Below, piece after piece: positions 21,096-32,009 of a DNA stretch of 64,000 nt. Source of the DNA: Taudactylus pleione (taxonomy: Eukaryota > Chordata > Amphibia > Anura > Myobatrachidae). The position numbers and the translations under genes are program-made. Under the pieces are notes generated by a model. The model had not been told where the DNA came from and did no database searches. It saw nothing but the letters and a program-made list of their open reading frames with translations. The stretch lies in the NCBI GenBank assembly GCA_031769625.1, contig JAUIMM010000686.1, positions 4,300,001-4,364,000 on the forward strand. Direction: 5' to 3'. How positions within the stretch are numbered: position 1 is the first letter of the stretch; each line of letters opens with the position of its first letter.

Positions 21096-22895
21096 ACTTA
21101 TGACACAAGCGCACGCTTGGCGCTGCTACTGTGTTGATGCACGTGCGGCTACTGCGCATACATTTCGCACACAAACACAGAAAAAAAGAATTGTTTATTT
21201 TATGTGGAGCGCACTTTGGGGGTTACACTACCCTTTAACAGACTTATGGGACACAGGCGCACGCTTGGCGCTGCTCCTTTGTTGATGCACGTGCGGCTAC
21301 TGCGCATACATTTCGCACACAAACACAGAAAAAAAGAATTGTTTATTTTATGTGGAGCGCACTTTGGGGGTTACACTACCCTTTAACAGACTTATGGGAC
21401 ACAGGCGCACGCTTGGTGCTGCTCCTTTGTTGATGCACGTGCGGCTACTGTGCATACAATTCGTACACAAACACAGAAAAAAAAGAATTGTTTATTTTTG
21501 TGGAGCGCACTTTGGGGGTTACACCACCTTTTAACAGACTTATGGGACACAGGTGCATGCTTGGCGCTGCTCCTTTGTTGATGCACGTGCAACCACAGTG
21601 CACACAATCACACAATTCATAAACACAGAAAATAATTTTTTATTTTTATTGGAGAGCACTTTGGGGGTTACACTACCCTTTAAGAGATGAGCCAGCCAGC
21701 CCTTTACTTATGGGACACAGGCGCACGCTTGACACTGCTCCTTTGTTGATGCACGTGCAGCCACAGTGCACAAAATTCACAAACACAGAAATTTTTTTTA
21801 CATTTTGTTTGGAGTGCACTTTGGGGGTTACAGCACCCTTTAACAGTCAAGCCAGCTGGCCCTTTACTTATGACACAGGCGCACGCTTGGCGCTACTTTG
21901 TTGATGCACAAAATTCACAAACACAGAAATTTTTTTTAAATTTTGTTTGGAGTGCACTTTGGGGGTTACAGCACCCTTTAACAGTCAAGCCAGCTGGCCC
22001 TTTACTTATGACACAGGCGCACGCTTGGCGCTACTTTGTTGATGCATGTGCGGCTACAGCGAACACAATTCACAAACACAGAAAAAATATTTTTTTTATT
22101 TGTTTGGAGTGCACTTTTGGGGTTACACCACCCTTTAACAGATGAGCCAGCCGGCCCTTTACTTATGACACAGGCGCAAGCTTGGTGCTACTTTGTTGAT
22201 GCACGTGCGACTACTGCATACACAATTCAAAAACACACAAAAAAATGTTTTTAGTATTTTTTTGGAGTGCACTTTGGGGGTTATAGCACCCTTTAATGGA
22301 CAAGCCAGCTGGCCCTTTACTTATGACACAGGCGCACGCTTGGCGCTACATTGTTGATGCAAGTGCGGCTACTGTGCACACAATTCACAAACACAGAAAA
22401 AAATATTTTTTTATTTGTTTGGAGTGCCCTTTTGCGGGTTACACCACCCTTTAACAGATGAGCCAGTGGGCCCTTTACTTATGACACAGGCACACGCTTG
22501 GTGCTACTTTGTTGATGCATGTGCGGCTACTGTGCCCACAATTCACAAACACACCAAAAAAATTTTTTGTCGTTGTTTGGAGTGCACTTTGGGGGTTACA
22601 GCACCCTTTAACGGACAAGCCAGCTGGCCCTTTACTTATGACACAAGCGCACGCTTGCCGCTACTTTGTTGATGCACGTGCTGCTGCTGCGCACACAATT
22701 CACAAACACAAAAAAAAAAAATTAAATTTTATTTGGAGTGCACTTTGGGGGTTACAGCACCCTTTAACGGACAATCCAGCTGGCCCTTGATTTATGACAC
22801 AGGCACACGCTTGCCGCTACGTTGTTGATGCACGTGCGGCTACTGTGCACACAATTCACAAACACAGTAAAAAATGTTATTTTTTTATGGAGTGC
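21096..22895. repeat. Tandem array, about 12 units of 140-165 bp
   Basis: Each unit has ACTTATGACACAGGCGCACG, CTTGGCGCT, TTTGTTGATGCACGTGCGGC, ACACAATTCACAAACACAGA, an A/T run, then GGAGTGCACTTTGGGGGTTA and CACCCTTTAACAG. Unit starts lie near 21097, 21242, 21390, 21540, 21706, 21864, 22004, 22161, 22320, 22477, 22634 and 22791. The first three or four are about 147 bp and very alike. Later units gain GCCAGCTGGCCC and are about 157 bp. Frames within it are repetitive and not coding. Confidence 0.95.
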
Positions 22896-22919
22896 ACTTT
22901 GGGGGAGCACCCCTGATGG

Positions 22920-23215
22920 ACAGATCACCCCCTGGACAACACTACAGCACCCTTTTAGGACTACAGCCTTTATGGGACACTGCACAACACAGTCCAGCCA
23001 GCCCATATAGTCTTTGGAGTGGACACAGCCCCTATGGACAACTGACTGGACAACACAACCCAGCCAGCCCCTATGACAGCAGCACAACACAGCCCAGCCA
23101 GCCCCTATGGACAACAGGAGCACAACACAGCCCAGTCAGCCCTTATGGACTGAGTGGACACAGACCCTATGGACAACAGCAGCACAACACAGCCCAGCCA
23201 GCCCTAGCTCCCACC
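22920..23215. repeat. Short tandem repeats with CAGCCAGCCCCTATGGACAA
   Basis: About eight imperfect units of CAGCCAGCCC(C/T)TATGGAC with AACAGCAGCACAACACAGCC fill the space between the 150-bp array and the right end of the hAT. Confidence 0.85.
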
Positions 23216-23424
23216 CTCCCTCTTCACTGTCCACAGCCGGAGTGAGAAATGGTGCCGATGCGGGGACCTTTTATAGAGTCCAAAACCTGCGAGATCGGAA
23301 GGCGGGATGATGAAGTTTTGCCTCGATTTCAGTTCCGAGTCTGGCGGGAAAACCCGAGACAGACTCGGTTCCCAGTTCGGCTGGGGGGGTTCGGATTTCA
23401 GAAATCCGAACCCGCTCATCTGTA

Positions 23425-24206
23425 GTTCCAAGTAATCGCACCTCGGCAATCCCAGAAGAATGTGGCCATGACTTTGTTTACGGATCGCTGTGATTTAAAC
23501 TTTTGTGGCCTAGGTGAACTTGTGTGTTTCCATTGTTTTGATTGGGCCTTTGTTTCTGGGTCATAAAGGAATACCCAGGTCTCATCTCCTGTAATGACAT
23601 TTTCCAAAAACGTCTCAGGATTGGCTTCAAAGTTGGTCAAAAGGTCAATGTAGACTTCCACCCTATGGGCCTTATGATCCCTGGTTAATTGCTTTGGAAC
23701 CCATTTAGCACACACTTTACGATATCCCAAATCATTGATTAGTGTTTCTACAGTGCCATGGCTACATTCAAGTTCATCACTGATATCTCTGATGGTCTGA
23801 TGGTCACACGACGGTCTTTCTGAATCATGGCATCGACTTTGTGTTGGTTCTCTGTTGTCACTGCAGTTGATGGTCTACCACCACGAGGTTTGTAGCACAT
23901 GGACGATTCTCCTGATTGAAAAAACTTCATCCACCTTCTGACATTGCTATGGTCATTTGTACGCTCACCATACACATTTTTCAGTCTTCTGTGGTTTTCT
24001 GTAGCACTGCAGCCTTTATTTTCCAGAAATTCAATGATGGCTCTTTGTTTCATCTTGGATTCCATGGTATTTCTTGGACTACCTAGACAAAAATACATAT
24101 ATAGCTAGCAGACATATTAAACTACAAACGGACAAAGTTTCAAATAAATGTTGCATATTATTTTAGAGTTATGAGCATTTAGGCATTACTTTTTGGACAA
24201 CCCTCG
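23425..24206 (-). pseudogene. mariner transposase, N-terminal half with 5' terminus
   Basis: The terminal repeat CGAGGGTTGTCCAAAAAGTA (complement of 24187-24206) is followed by TA, as expected for mariner. The minus-strand frame begins near MESKMKQRAIIEFLENKG (24066) with the helix-turn-helix region, then GRPSTAV, a frameshift near 23.76 kb, LGYRKVCAKWVPKQLT, ITGDETWVFLYDPET with the first catalytic Asp, and VMATFFWDCRGAIT. It breaks where the hAT inserted. Together with 19098-19438 it gives most of a mariner of about 340 residues. Stops and frameshifts show it was dead or dying. Confidence 0.92.
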
Positions 24207-24743
24207 TACTATGTGACTTCTTTCTTTTCCCTAAAGTCAAATCTGTATTCACATTAACCCGTTTTGCATCAGTTAATGAGGTAAAGAAGAAAACGTCAGA
24301 GCTGTTGAGATAGCTGACAGAGAATGAGCTACAGTGCAGCTATCACCAAAGGAAATAAAAATGCAGCAATGTGTGGCTGCAGAAGGGGAGTACTTAGAAG
24401 GGGAACCGAGTTAAAAAGTACTTAATATAATTAAACATAAAGGATAGCATCAGTCTTGTTATTTAATAGCCGCACCTTGTAGATAGCCTTTACTCTATAT
24501 ATTCATATTTTGCAAGGAAGGCTAAATATACAACTTTTCAAGTGGATTATTAGCTCTTTCACAGTAGCTTGATATATGTTTCTTGTCCTTGGTTTGTGTG
24601 ACTTAGTTTAGAAAAGGTTTTATGAGAGACAATACACTGCATCACTTTATGAATGGACTTTATTTCTCCTCCTAAGGTCTGTAATATTGTAGTAAGCATT
24701 GTTTGTGAAAATACGTTGGCTTTGAAGCAATGGAAAGAACAGT
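24207..24743. other. No recognised gene or element
   Basis: AT-rich, apparently single-copy sequence between mariner and a MITE. No splice pair or protein family was seen. Confidence 0.5.
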
Positions 24744-25257
24744 GGACCTCATTCAGAGGCGGTCGTTAGATGCAAGCGGTGGCTCTGAATAAGGGCGGCC
24801 GCTTGCATCTTGTAGTGCCGCCTCTTGGTCGATCGCTAAGCTGTGGGTTACCACCCACAGCTCTAGCGACCGACCAGGGTGATGGTCGCTATGGTCAAGA
24901 CCATAGCAACCATCAGGGCTTGCGACGAGACCCTAAGGTTAGGTCTCGGCACTTGCAAGCCCCAGGGAGCTTCCTGCTCTGATCGAGCAGGAAGTTCCCC
25001 ACTGACATCATTGCTGATGTCAGTGGGGCCACCCCCAAACGGCAAGCGTTCCGTCGGAAACGCCTAAGTTTGGCCGGCCACGCCCACTGCCCGCCTCCCA
25101 AACTAGGCGAGCTGTTACTCACCATCGACAGCTCGCCCCCTTTGGTGCGAGACCCCTAGCGACAGAGCGCCCGTCGCTAGCCGGGTCGCATGCCCAGTGG
25201 GGAAACATCGACCTGGTTGCGAGCGCTCAACGCTTGCGACCGGGTCTGAATGACCCC
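24744..25257. mobile_element. Harbinger-like MITE with GGACCTCATTCAGA end
   Basis: The left end GGACCTCATTCAGAGGCGG and right end GACCGGGTCTGAATGACCCC are related but not perfect complements. Flanks do not show a clear 3-bp duplication. The interior has CTGTGGGTTACCACCCACAG, GACCATAGCAACCAT and CACTGACATCATTGC blocks, shared with 30018-30553 and 36322-36863, so the three form one subfamily. Confidence 0.8.
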
Positions 25258-26125
25258 CATAATTTTTCCAGAACCAACCACAAGATCCCAGAAATCCAGC
25301 TGAATACGGATTTAAAAGATATTTCAGCAAACTTTAATCCATTCTCATTGCATTCAGTACTCAAAGGTATTAATGTAAATTGAACTCTACAAAGATATAA
25401 AAAAAATTTTTTGTACATGTTTAAATCATGTTTTCAATCATTTTTAATACATAACTGTACTTTCTCTGCCCATTTTAGTGGAGAAATCAGGAATATGCTT
25501 TTCTTTTTCTTATGTGAAGAAACTCAAGCATGAAGTATGAAATCTTTCAATGCAAAAGGAGAGGGCAAAGGAGGTATTTTGGAGATTACGGCTGAACACA
25601 ACACAGAGAAGTGAGTCAGTTGATAAAAAAATGTCCGGCGCACACACATGGCCTTTGAAAAATACTGCTCTAAAGTATGCTACCATCTTAAAAGGGGTCT
25701 TTAAGTACATGAATCATCCCTCTTACTAAAAACTAGAACATGATGCAAAGCTTACAAAGTATGGACATTTTTATTACTCACAGTCTTAAAACTTTTTTTG
25801 ATTTGCTTCCCATTAAAAATATATTGCAAGGCAATTATTGTATTACAAAAGGTTATCCAGTAGAGAACTTGCCCACGCTTTCCTAAAACATTTCATACCA
25901 TTTTGTATATTACCAATAAATCACTTTTAAATTAACCAAATATCCACCCACTAAGGCACTGCATATCAAAAGCCTTCCCTTTCACAGATATCTGAGATCT
26001 CAGCCTTAACTGCCTTAACTGATTGTGGCAAAAGAGACATGGATCACTTATCATATATTACAACTACTGTAACCAACCAACCAACCAACCAACCAACCAA
26101 AAAAAAACCAATCACTAATACATAA
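25258..26125. other. AT-rich stretch, no gene seen; (AACC)n microsatellite
   Basis: There are no recognised proteins or termini. A run of AACC tetranucleotides lies at about 26073-26100. Confidence 0.6.
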
Positions 26126-26460
26126 TGCCAGGGCTGGCTCTAGGGGTGTTCGACCAGTGCGGTCAAACAGAGGCACCACCCATAGAGGGCGCACCCCTCC
26201 CCAACATCCCGATTTTAGCGGGAAGTGGCCAGCGGGTGATCAAATCGGGAGTTTGGGGACCCCCACCGCCACAGCTGTGCGGCGGTGTCGGACCCCGGAG
26301 TCTGAATGGATGCTGCGCGCATGCATCAGTGACGGGAGAAGGCTGGGGGAAGCCCAGCTAGTGAGGCTCCCCCAAGCCTGAGGTTATTTGGAGGCGTGCT
26401 ATGCCTCCAAATAACCTCACGTAGGGGGCATGACCTATTGTAATTAGACCACGCCCAGTT
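26126..26460. repeat. GC-rich repeat fragment
   Basis: It begins CCAGGGCTGGCTCTAGGGGT and ends with an AATTAGACCACGCCCAG-type tail. Such heads and CACGCCC tails recur at 39.6 and 52.57 kb. Inside, GCATGCATCA and a GAGGCATAG..CTATGCCTC-like pair occur. No target duplication was found, so boundaries are approximate. Confidence 0.4.
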
Positions 26461-26524
26461 TACAGTGCAGGTTGGATACAGTGTGTGTTGGATACAGTGT
26501 GAGTCAGTTACAGTACGGGATACA

Positions 26525-27145
26525 GGACCTCATTCAGAGTCGGTCGAAGCGGCTGCACGGTCGTACGGGAAAAGGGGCCGGATATTCAAATGATTCCCTC
26601 GCAAGTTGCGTCCCTAAGTTCGGATCGGTAGCTGGCCGACCAAGGGGAGGAAGCTGTCGGAATTCAAAAAAATACGCCCCCTTCTCGTACGCATTGCACG
26701 TCATCTCCGGGCATATAAGGATTAATCGAGACCATCGGGAACCATCAAAACTGGTCGTAGAGCTTAAGGTTGACCATACCCTCTCTTAAGCTCTACGATC
26801 ATGTCAGTGTAAAAACCTCCCATGTCACATGTGCCATGACGCTACTTTGTTAATTATGCACTCCCATAAACCGTATGCACTCCCATAAAACGCCGTTCGC
26901 ATAATTAGGCATGCCTGCGTTCGGATCTCCACTCCCCCGTTTTCAAGCACCTTCCCCTGTTACCACCCACAAACGCCTCCATCTGTCACTCAAAGTACCG
27001 ACCTGGCTGTGTTCAAGGAGAGAGAAATTTCTGATCGTAGCGGCTAGTTTGCGCACACGCATTGCCAACTTTACGCATGCGCAGTATAGTGAACATCGGT
27101 GGCGTACGACCGTGCGGCCGCAACGACCGACTCTGAATGAGGTCC
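26525..27145. mobile_element. Harbinger-like MITE, perfect ends, ACA duplication
   Basis: GGACCTCATTCAGAGTCGGT at the left has its exact complement at the right; identity extends through 22 bp. ACA lies at 26522-26524 and 27146-27148. The interior holds TTAAGCTCTACGA pairs, GCATGCG and CG-rich words. Perfect ends mark it as one of the younger copies. Confidence 0.92.
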
Positions 27146-27148
27146 ACA

Positions 27149-27263
27149 GTGTGGGGGTGGGGCGGCGGTGTCCATGCGTCGATATCTTCCTTCCTGTGCT
27201 CACTAAAGACCTTGGGCAAGCACTTATTGGCTGAGAGCCGTGACAGTGCCCGCTCATCTCTAG
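27149..27263 (-). mobile_element. hAT terminal fragment
   Basis: Read on the minus strand it begins CTAGAGATGAGCGGGCACTG, close to the right end of the hAT at 23424 (GATGAGCGGG). Only about 115 bp remains between a MITE and the PLE fragment. Confidence 0.5.
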
Positions 27264-27265
27264 TA

Positions 27266-28300
27266 AACATGTAGTATTGCAGATTATAAACTCTAATAGG
27301 GATATTTATGTTATTAATTATCACATTTTCATTTTTTGTATTATTATGTGGGCTCTCCTTCATATGTTTACAGCCCTGACAGTCTCCACATCTATGGAAA
27401 CCTTTTTCCAAACTTATGGGTTGAAGGTAGGGCACTTTAAACCAACTTGGATTTTAAGTTGGGGGCATTCCAATATATATATAGACAGGCAGTGGCGTCA
27501 TGAGGGGGTGCAGGCCGCACCCGGGTGTCACAGTCAGATGGGGTGACACCAAAATGCTGGCTCCCCTGCAGTGACAGGAGCCAGGTGCTGCAGCGTGATA
27601 TTCTCCTGCAGCACCCGGCTTTTGTCATAGAAGAGGAGCTGACAGTGCAGGCAGCCCAGTCCACAGGGGCAGCCCAGCATCTCTGGCAATGGTGGGCTTC
27701 CCCCGGAGTGAAATCATCGGCATCTACCATGATGCTACACTCCTTTATTTAAAGCCACGCCCACTTTTCAGAAGTGGGCGCACAGGAATAGTCATAGTGC
27801 GCACCGGGTGTCACCAGACCCGGTGATGCCTCTGTAGACAGGTCTTTCAGGAATGGTCTGATCAATTATTGGGTCTTTCCTTAATAAATTCCAATGTCTT
27901 TGTATTACTTTTTCCATTGTTTTATATTGGTCATTATACTCAGTGATAAACACCCACTGAAATGTATCATTATTTTTTGCCTTATTCTGTTTAAACACGT
28001 CTTTCCGTTTAATTTTTTTTAACTATTTCTATAGTATCTGCAATTGATGTTTCATCATAACCACTGGCTATGAATTTCTCCCCCATTTCTTTTGCTTTTC
28101 TCAGTAAAGCCATTTTCGTCTGTGCAATTTCTTTTAAGATGCTTCAATTGTCCACTAGGGATGGAGTTCAACCATTTTTCATGGTGCCAACTATTTGTTT
28201 TGATATATGATCCTGAATCTGTGGGTTTTGACAGTGAGTTATCTAGAAAAAACATTTTATATGTATGCATGAAAGTTTTAAAAAAAGAAAACTTTTATGA
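27266..28300 (-). pseudogene. Penelope-like element, C-terminal region of the RT ORF
   Basis: Down the minus strand the text reads MFFLDNSLSKPTDSGSYI, SGQLKHLKRNCTDENGF and ASGYDETSIADTIE. QRHWNLLRKDPIIDQTIPER then meets a MITE. After the MITE come IYWNAPNLKSKLV and FHRCGDCQGCKHM with INIPIRVYNLQYYMF. These blocks follow the YxDD region in PLE proteins and lead to the GIY-YIG endonuclease, which is absent here. Codons PERPVY and IYWNAP fall in register when the 345-bp MITE and one 8-bp duplication are discounted. Other stops and shifts make it dead. It overlaps the other PLE remnant (7985-9150) only around the RRNC motif. Confidence 0.82.
27490..27834. mobile_element. Small hAT MITE, perfect 8-bp duplication
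   Basis: TAGACAGG occurs at 27482-27489 and 27835-27842. The ends CAGTGGCGTCA and TGATGCCTCTG match as hAT-type inverted repeats with two differences. The interior is GC-rich with a CACCCGGGTG pair and an AGCCACGCCCACTT tail. It resembles the 347-bp element at 56047-56393 in ends, length and duplication size. Confidence 0.93.
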
Positions 28301-28595
28301 ATTGAACCGCCCCTTGATAAATAAAGTATCGGGGGTGGGTATATATACAGTATATCAGACCCAACATGTACCTTAGTGTGTCTTGAAAAAAGTACCATTC
28401 AGGACTGAAACACATTGACCGAAAGTACATGCTGTGTCCTTGTATCCGCTAATGCTGGGTTCACATGGATCGATCTGTACAACCAACGACTTGCACGATA
28501 TCTTTGAAATATATCTTTCAGAGATATCTTTCAGTGAACTCATCCTGCCACATCTCTGAACAGGCAAAGTTGACAATATCATCCAGATTGGCCTG

Positions 28596-28813
28596 CATGT
28601 ACGAACGATCATAGATATCATTATCGTTCATACGGGAATGTGCATCATTGGTCGTTCACTGCATAAAAATGAACTATATGAACAATATATCGTTGAAGGA
28701 TATTGTTATCGTTCAACGATATATTGTTCATATTGTTCATTTTTATGCAGTGAATGACCAATGATGCGCATTCCCGCATGAACGATAATGATATCTATGA
28801 TCGTTCGTACATG
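28596..28813. repeat. Long near-perfect foldback, 102-bp arms
   Basis: The arms 28596-28697 and 28712-28813 pair over 102 positions with four mismatches and no gaps around a 14-base loop (GGATATTGTTATCG). The outer end is CATGTACGAACGATCATAG. Upstream, 28447-28595 has CACATGGATCGATCTGTAC and ATATCTTTCAGAGATATCTT and may belong to the same element. No target duplication was seen. Confidence 0.92.
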
Positions 28814-28814
28814 T

Positions 28815-29400
28815 ACCTTAAGTTATCCTAATCCATCGAGTGGGAGCACTCTGGCCAGATAGAGGAAAGAGGATAGAGGTAGAGATAGAAAAGGAACAGT
28901 CAGATAGGTAACAAGTAAACCATGCAGGGTAGATTCACAGAACAATGGAATGGAGAGTTTGAAGGAAAAGTGGGTGATTGACAGTGTCAAAGCCAGCAAA
29001 TTAGTCAAGAAAAATTATAATGGAAAGTGACCATTGGCTTTGGTAGTGAGAAAAACATTGGTGACCTTAGTATGTGTGGTTTCAGTAGAGTGAAGAGGAC
29101 AGAAGCTAGATTGAAAAGGGTCAAGAATACAGTAAAAAGAGAAGAACAAAGTGATGCAGAAATAAACTCAAGGACCTTGGAGGCAAAAAGAAGGAGCGAT
29201 TTGGTGGTAGACTGAGAAAGAGTTAGGACCATTTGAGGGCTTCTTGAGGATGGGTGAAACAAGTGCGTGTTTGAGGGATGAAAGGACAGTGCCAGATGAG
29301 AGGTATAGGATGAAGAGATGTTCTAAAAAGAATGAATACCATTCAGATGGATTTCTTGCAGAAATGCTACATCTGCTCCTTAACATCAAAGAACATTTAA
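28815..29400 (-). pseudogene. L2/CR1-type LINE reverse transcriptase fragment
   Basis: Minus-strand blocks, in order, are SGTVLSSLKHALVSPILKKP, FQSSFCPLHSTET then TKVTNVFLTTKANGH, and FDTVNHPLFLQTLHS. The last is AWFTCYLSDCSFSIS. They correspond to consecutive fingers-to-palm segments of L2/CR1-like reverse transcriptases. The motif around FDTVNH matches the FDTVDH motif A region, so the catalytic Asp survives there. Frames shift at least three times and the YADD region is missing. The 3' side ends at the foldback at 28813. Confidence 0.8.
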
Positions 29401-29429
29401 AACCAGTGTAGGTTTTTGGAAGGAATTAA

Positions 29430-30017
29430 CATTAACATTGTTGTGTTTGTGGGTTAATGGTGTAAGGAGGCTGTTATAGGTTAACGTTAGGTTGAGTCTG
29501 GTGTAAGGGTTAATTTATGTGACTGGAGAATGTTTTCCAGTTGATTATATGAGGTTACTGATACATATGGGACTTATGTTATATGAGGATTGGTATGCTT
29601 ATAGGATTATTGTTATTTGGTGTCTAGTGTGTGGATAGTTAATGTTATGTGGCTGCTGATGTGTGTCTGGGGTTAATTATGTGTGTATATGAGAGGGTTA
29701 ATGTTATGTATTGACTGATGAATGTATGTGCTAAATGTTTTGTAGGGACTGATATTGTGGGGTTAATATTATGTTGGGACTAGTGGGGGGGTTAATGTTA
29801 TGAAGGGTGTTGATTATGTGGGACTGACATTTGAAGTTTAATGTTGTACAGGAACTTTTGGGAGGATTAATGTTATGTGGGGGACAGGTAGGGGGTTACT
29901 GTTATGTGATGTGCAGACTTGAGTGTGTGTTCATGGGGAGGTTATTGTTATGTGATGACTTGTGTGTTTGATGAGGTTAATATGTGAGGAACAGAGTATG
30001 TTGGTGTTTAATATTAC
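29430..30017. repeat. Degenerate G/T-rich minisatellite
   Basis: About 15 imperfect units carry GGGGTTAATGTTATGT followed by a GGGACTG-like end, spaced 30-50 bp. The plus strand is strongly G/T-biased. It resumes faintly after the MITE at 30554-30610 (TTTATGTGGGGAGGG), so that MITE inserted within it. Confidence 0.75.
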
Positions 30018-30553
30018 GGGCCTTATTCAGACCCAGTCACAAGCGCTGAGCGCTCGCAACCGTGTCAATGTTTTCCCACTGGGTATGCGCACGTCGGAGC
30101 CGGCTCCATCGTGCGCATGCGCGAGACGTGGCTAGCGACGGGCGCTACGTTGCTACGGGTCTTGCACCAAAGGGGGCGAGCTGTCGATGGTGATTAACAG
30201 CCAGCCCCGTTTGGGATACAGGTGGGGGGGTGGACAGCCAAACGGAGGCGTCCCCGACGGAACGCTTGCCGACGGAACATCATTGCTGATGTCAGTGGGG
30301 AGCTTCCTGCTCGATCAGAGCAGGAAGCTCCCTGGGGCATGGGCTTGCTGAGACCCAACCTTAGGGTCTCGTCGCAAGCCCCGATGGTCGCGATGGTCCT
30401 GACCATCGCGGTCATCAACCTGGTCGCTCGCTAGAGCTGTGGGTGGTAACCCATAGCTTAGCTAGCGACCAGGAGGCCGCACTTCACACCAGAAGCGGCC
30501 GCCCTCATTCAGAGCGACCGCTTGTATCTAGCGATCGACTCTGAATGAGGGCC
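30018..30553. mobile_element. Harbinger-like MITE in the minisatellite
   Basis: The ends are GGGCCTTATTCAGACC and CTCTGAATGAGGGCC. Flanks TAC (30015-30017) and TAT (30554-30556) differ at one base, consistent with an aged duplication. The inner blocks GACATCA.., GACCATCGCG and GTGGGTGGTAACCCA match 24744-25257 read in the other direction. Confidence 0.85.
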
Positions 30554-30619
30554 TATGTGTGTACTGGTGTAGGCATTTCATTTTATGTGGGGAGGGTAAA
30601 GCTGTGAGCGCTGGAAATA

Positions 30620-31119
30620 AGAGGTTTGGCCCATAAATATGGGCTACTATTATAATGTGTATGTTACTTTGAATTCAGGGCTTTTTGATTTGAAATTAAC
30701 ATATTTATTAAATGTGAAAACTACCAATTAAATGTGGTTGTAGGCTCATAGGCCTACCTATTAAATATGAAGGCTAATTAATGTTGATAGTTATAGTACT
30801 ATCAACATAGAGTAGTTATAGTACTGTATTTGAGATATGATGTTAAAGTTTTTACTTGGGGGGGTTCCTATGAAACTTATAAAAATGTAATGTTGAGACT
30901 GGATTGGTTAAGGAAGGCCAAAATATTAGACATGAGTGCTCCTTAGTTAATGATGTAGTTTTCAAGGAGGTGAATAGTATTATCGCTTTTCCGAACATGG
31001 CCCATGTCAGTACTAAATGGAGAAAAGTACTTTTGGCCTTTGAAAAACAACCAAATAGTGATTTACAATTAATTCCTCCCTACTTCAAATGTCAACTAAT
31101 ATCATCGGCCTGATCAAAG
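30620..31119. other. No recognised gene
   Basis: AT-rich sequence with a duplicated ATAGTTATAGTACT motif near 30787-30823. No family was identified. Confidence 0.5.
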
Positions 31120-31375
31120 GGCCTCATTGAGAGATGTACACAAACCCAGATGGAGTGAGAACTACGCATGTGCAGATCTCTTTCTGCGGGATTGCTCTGG
31201 ATGGCGCAGTCTGATTGACAGGCTGTGCCCATTTGGGGGTGGAGTGGTTGGCCGCGACAGGCAGTGCTGCAGAAAACTGGAGCGTCATCCATTTCTGGGC
31301 CTGCTGAAGCCAGTGGCTCCTTGGACACAGCTTCACTGGCTTCAGCAGCATGAATTCCCCATTCATCCTGAGTAA
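31120..31375. mobile_element. Fragment with Harbinger-like end
   Basis: It begins GGGCCTCATTGAGAGATG, similar to the MITE ends in the window. It contains a hairpin from GCTGAAGCCAGTGGCTCC and TTCACTGGCTTCAGCAGC. The opposite terminus is missing. Confidence 0.45.
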
Positions 31376-32000
31376 TCTGAGGATTCCTAGCAGAGCAAGT
31401 CTAACCCTATCTAAAAAAACGTGATACATAAGGATGGTAATAAGACTATGGGGATGTCTTGAAACATTTTTTTTTTATGCTGTGTCTTTGCATTTATTTA
31501 ATTTTACTTTATGTTGCAATTCATGCCGCCTAGCATGTTTTGGTTGCCAAAGCTTGTAGTCCTGAAGCCAGCCAAGTAGGGAAAATGCACATCACTTTTA
31601 CACTGAAGCAACTGGAAAGACAATATAGAGCCTGTGTGAGTACTGTACATATGAGAATCTTGTAGTCAGCATAGTAGAATTTACCACTCTTAGGGGGGAA
31701 TTCATTTGTGCCACCAGGCATTGTGGACGCGTTTGCGATGCCTGCGGATGATTAAATTGACATCTCTATGATAGTGTGAGGAAAAGCTGGGTACTAGTGG
31801 CGGAACCAACATGATTGCAAGAGGTGTGGTAACTGTGTGACCTGGCAATAAAGGGTATCCTGTTGCAATAGTGATTGCTCTGCCCCTGCCCACATCTGCT
31901 TGCACAGAGCATGCTCAGTAATACCCAAATGAGACTTCACTATGCAAGCCCTTTCTATGCACTAAGGATTCTGGATTTGAGCTTCTATACACTCCTGCCT
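31376..32000. other. No recognised gene
   Basis: There is a possible MITE end near 31693 (GGGGGGAATTCATTTG) without partner. The remainder is unremarkable. Confidence 0.45.
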
Positions 32001-32009
32001 ATACCTTCT

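Larger units (their letters stand above)
19439..23424 (-). mobile_element. hAT element of about 4 kb inserted in mariner
   Basis: Target duplications GTTCCTAG (19431-19438) and GTTCCAAG (23425-23432) differ at one base and bracket 3986 bp. The termini are imperfect inverted repeats: TAGGGGTGTGCACTGG at the left, TACAGATGAGCGGGTT as complement of the right. Transcription would run right to left. The content is a right end (23220-23424), short repeats (22920-23215), a tandem array (21096-22895), a C-terminal transposase piece (20713-21095), a 3' region and the left end. A Harbinger-like MITE at 19714-20262 splits the 3' region. The catalytic core is missing, so it is non-autonomous as seen. Confidence 0.9.

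Noticed and set aside
21096..22895. Array resembling a CRISPR
   Set aside because: Units of about 150 bp are continuous repeats without short uniform repeats and unique spacers, and the context is a vertebrate transposon.
21100..23310. Series of similar short frames with MGHRRTLGAA-like starts
   Set aside because: They repeat with the tandem array unit and are interrupted in every unit.
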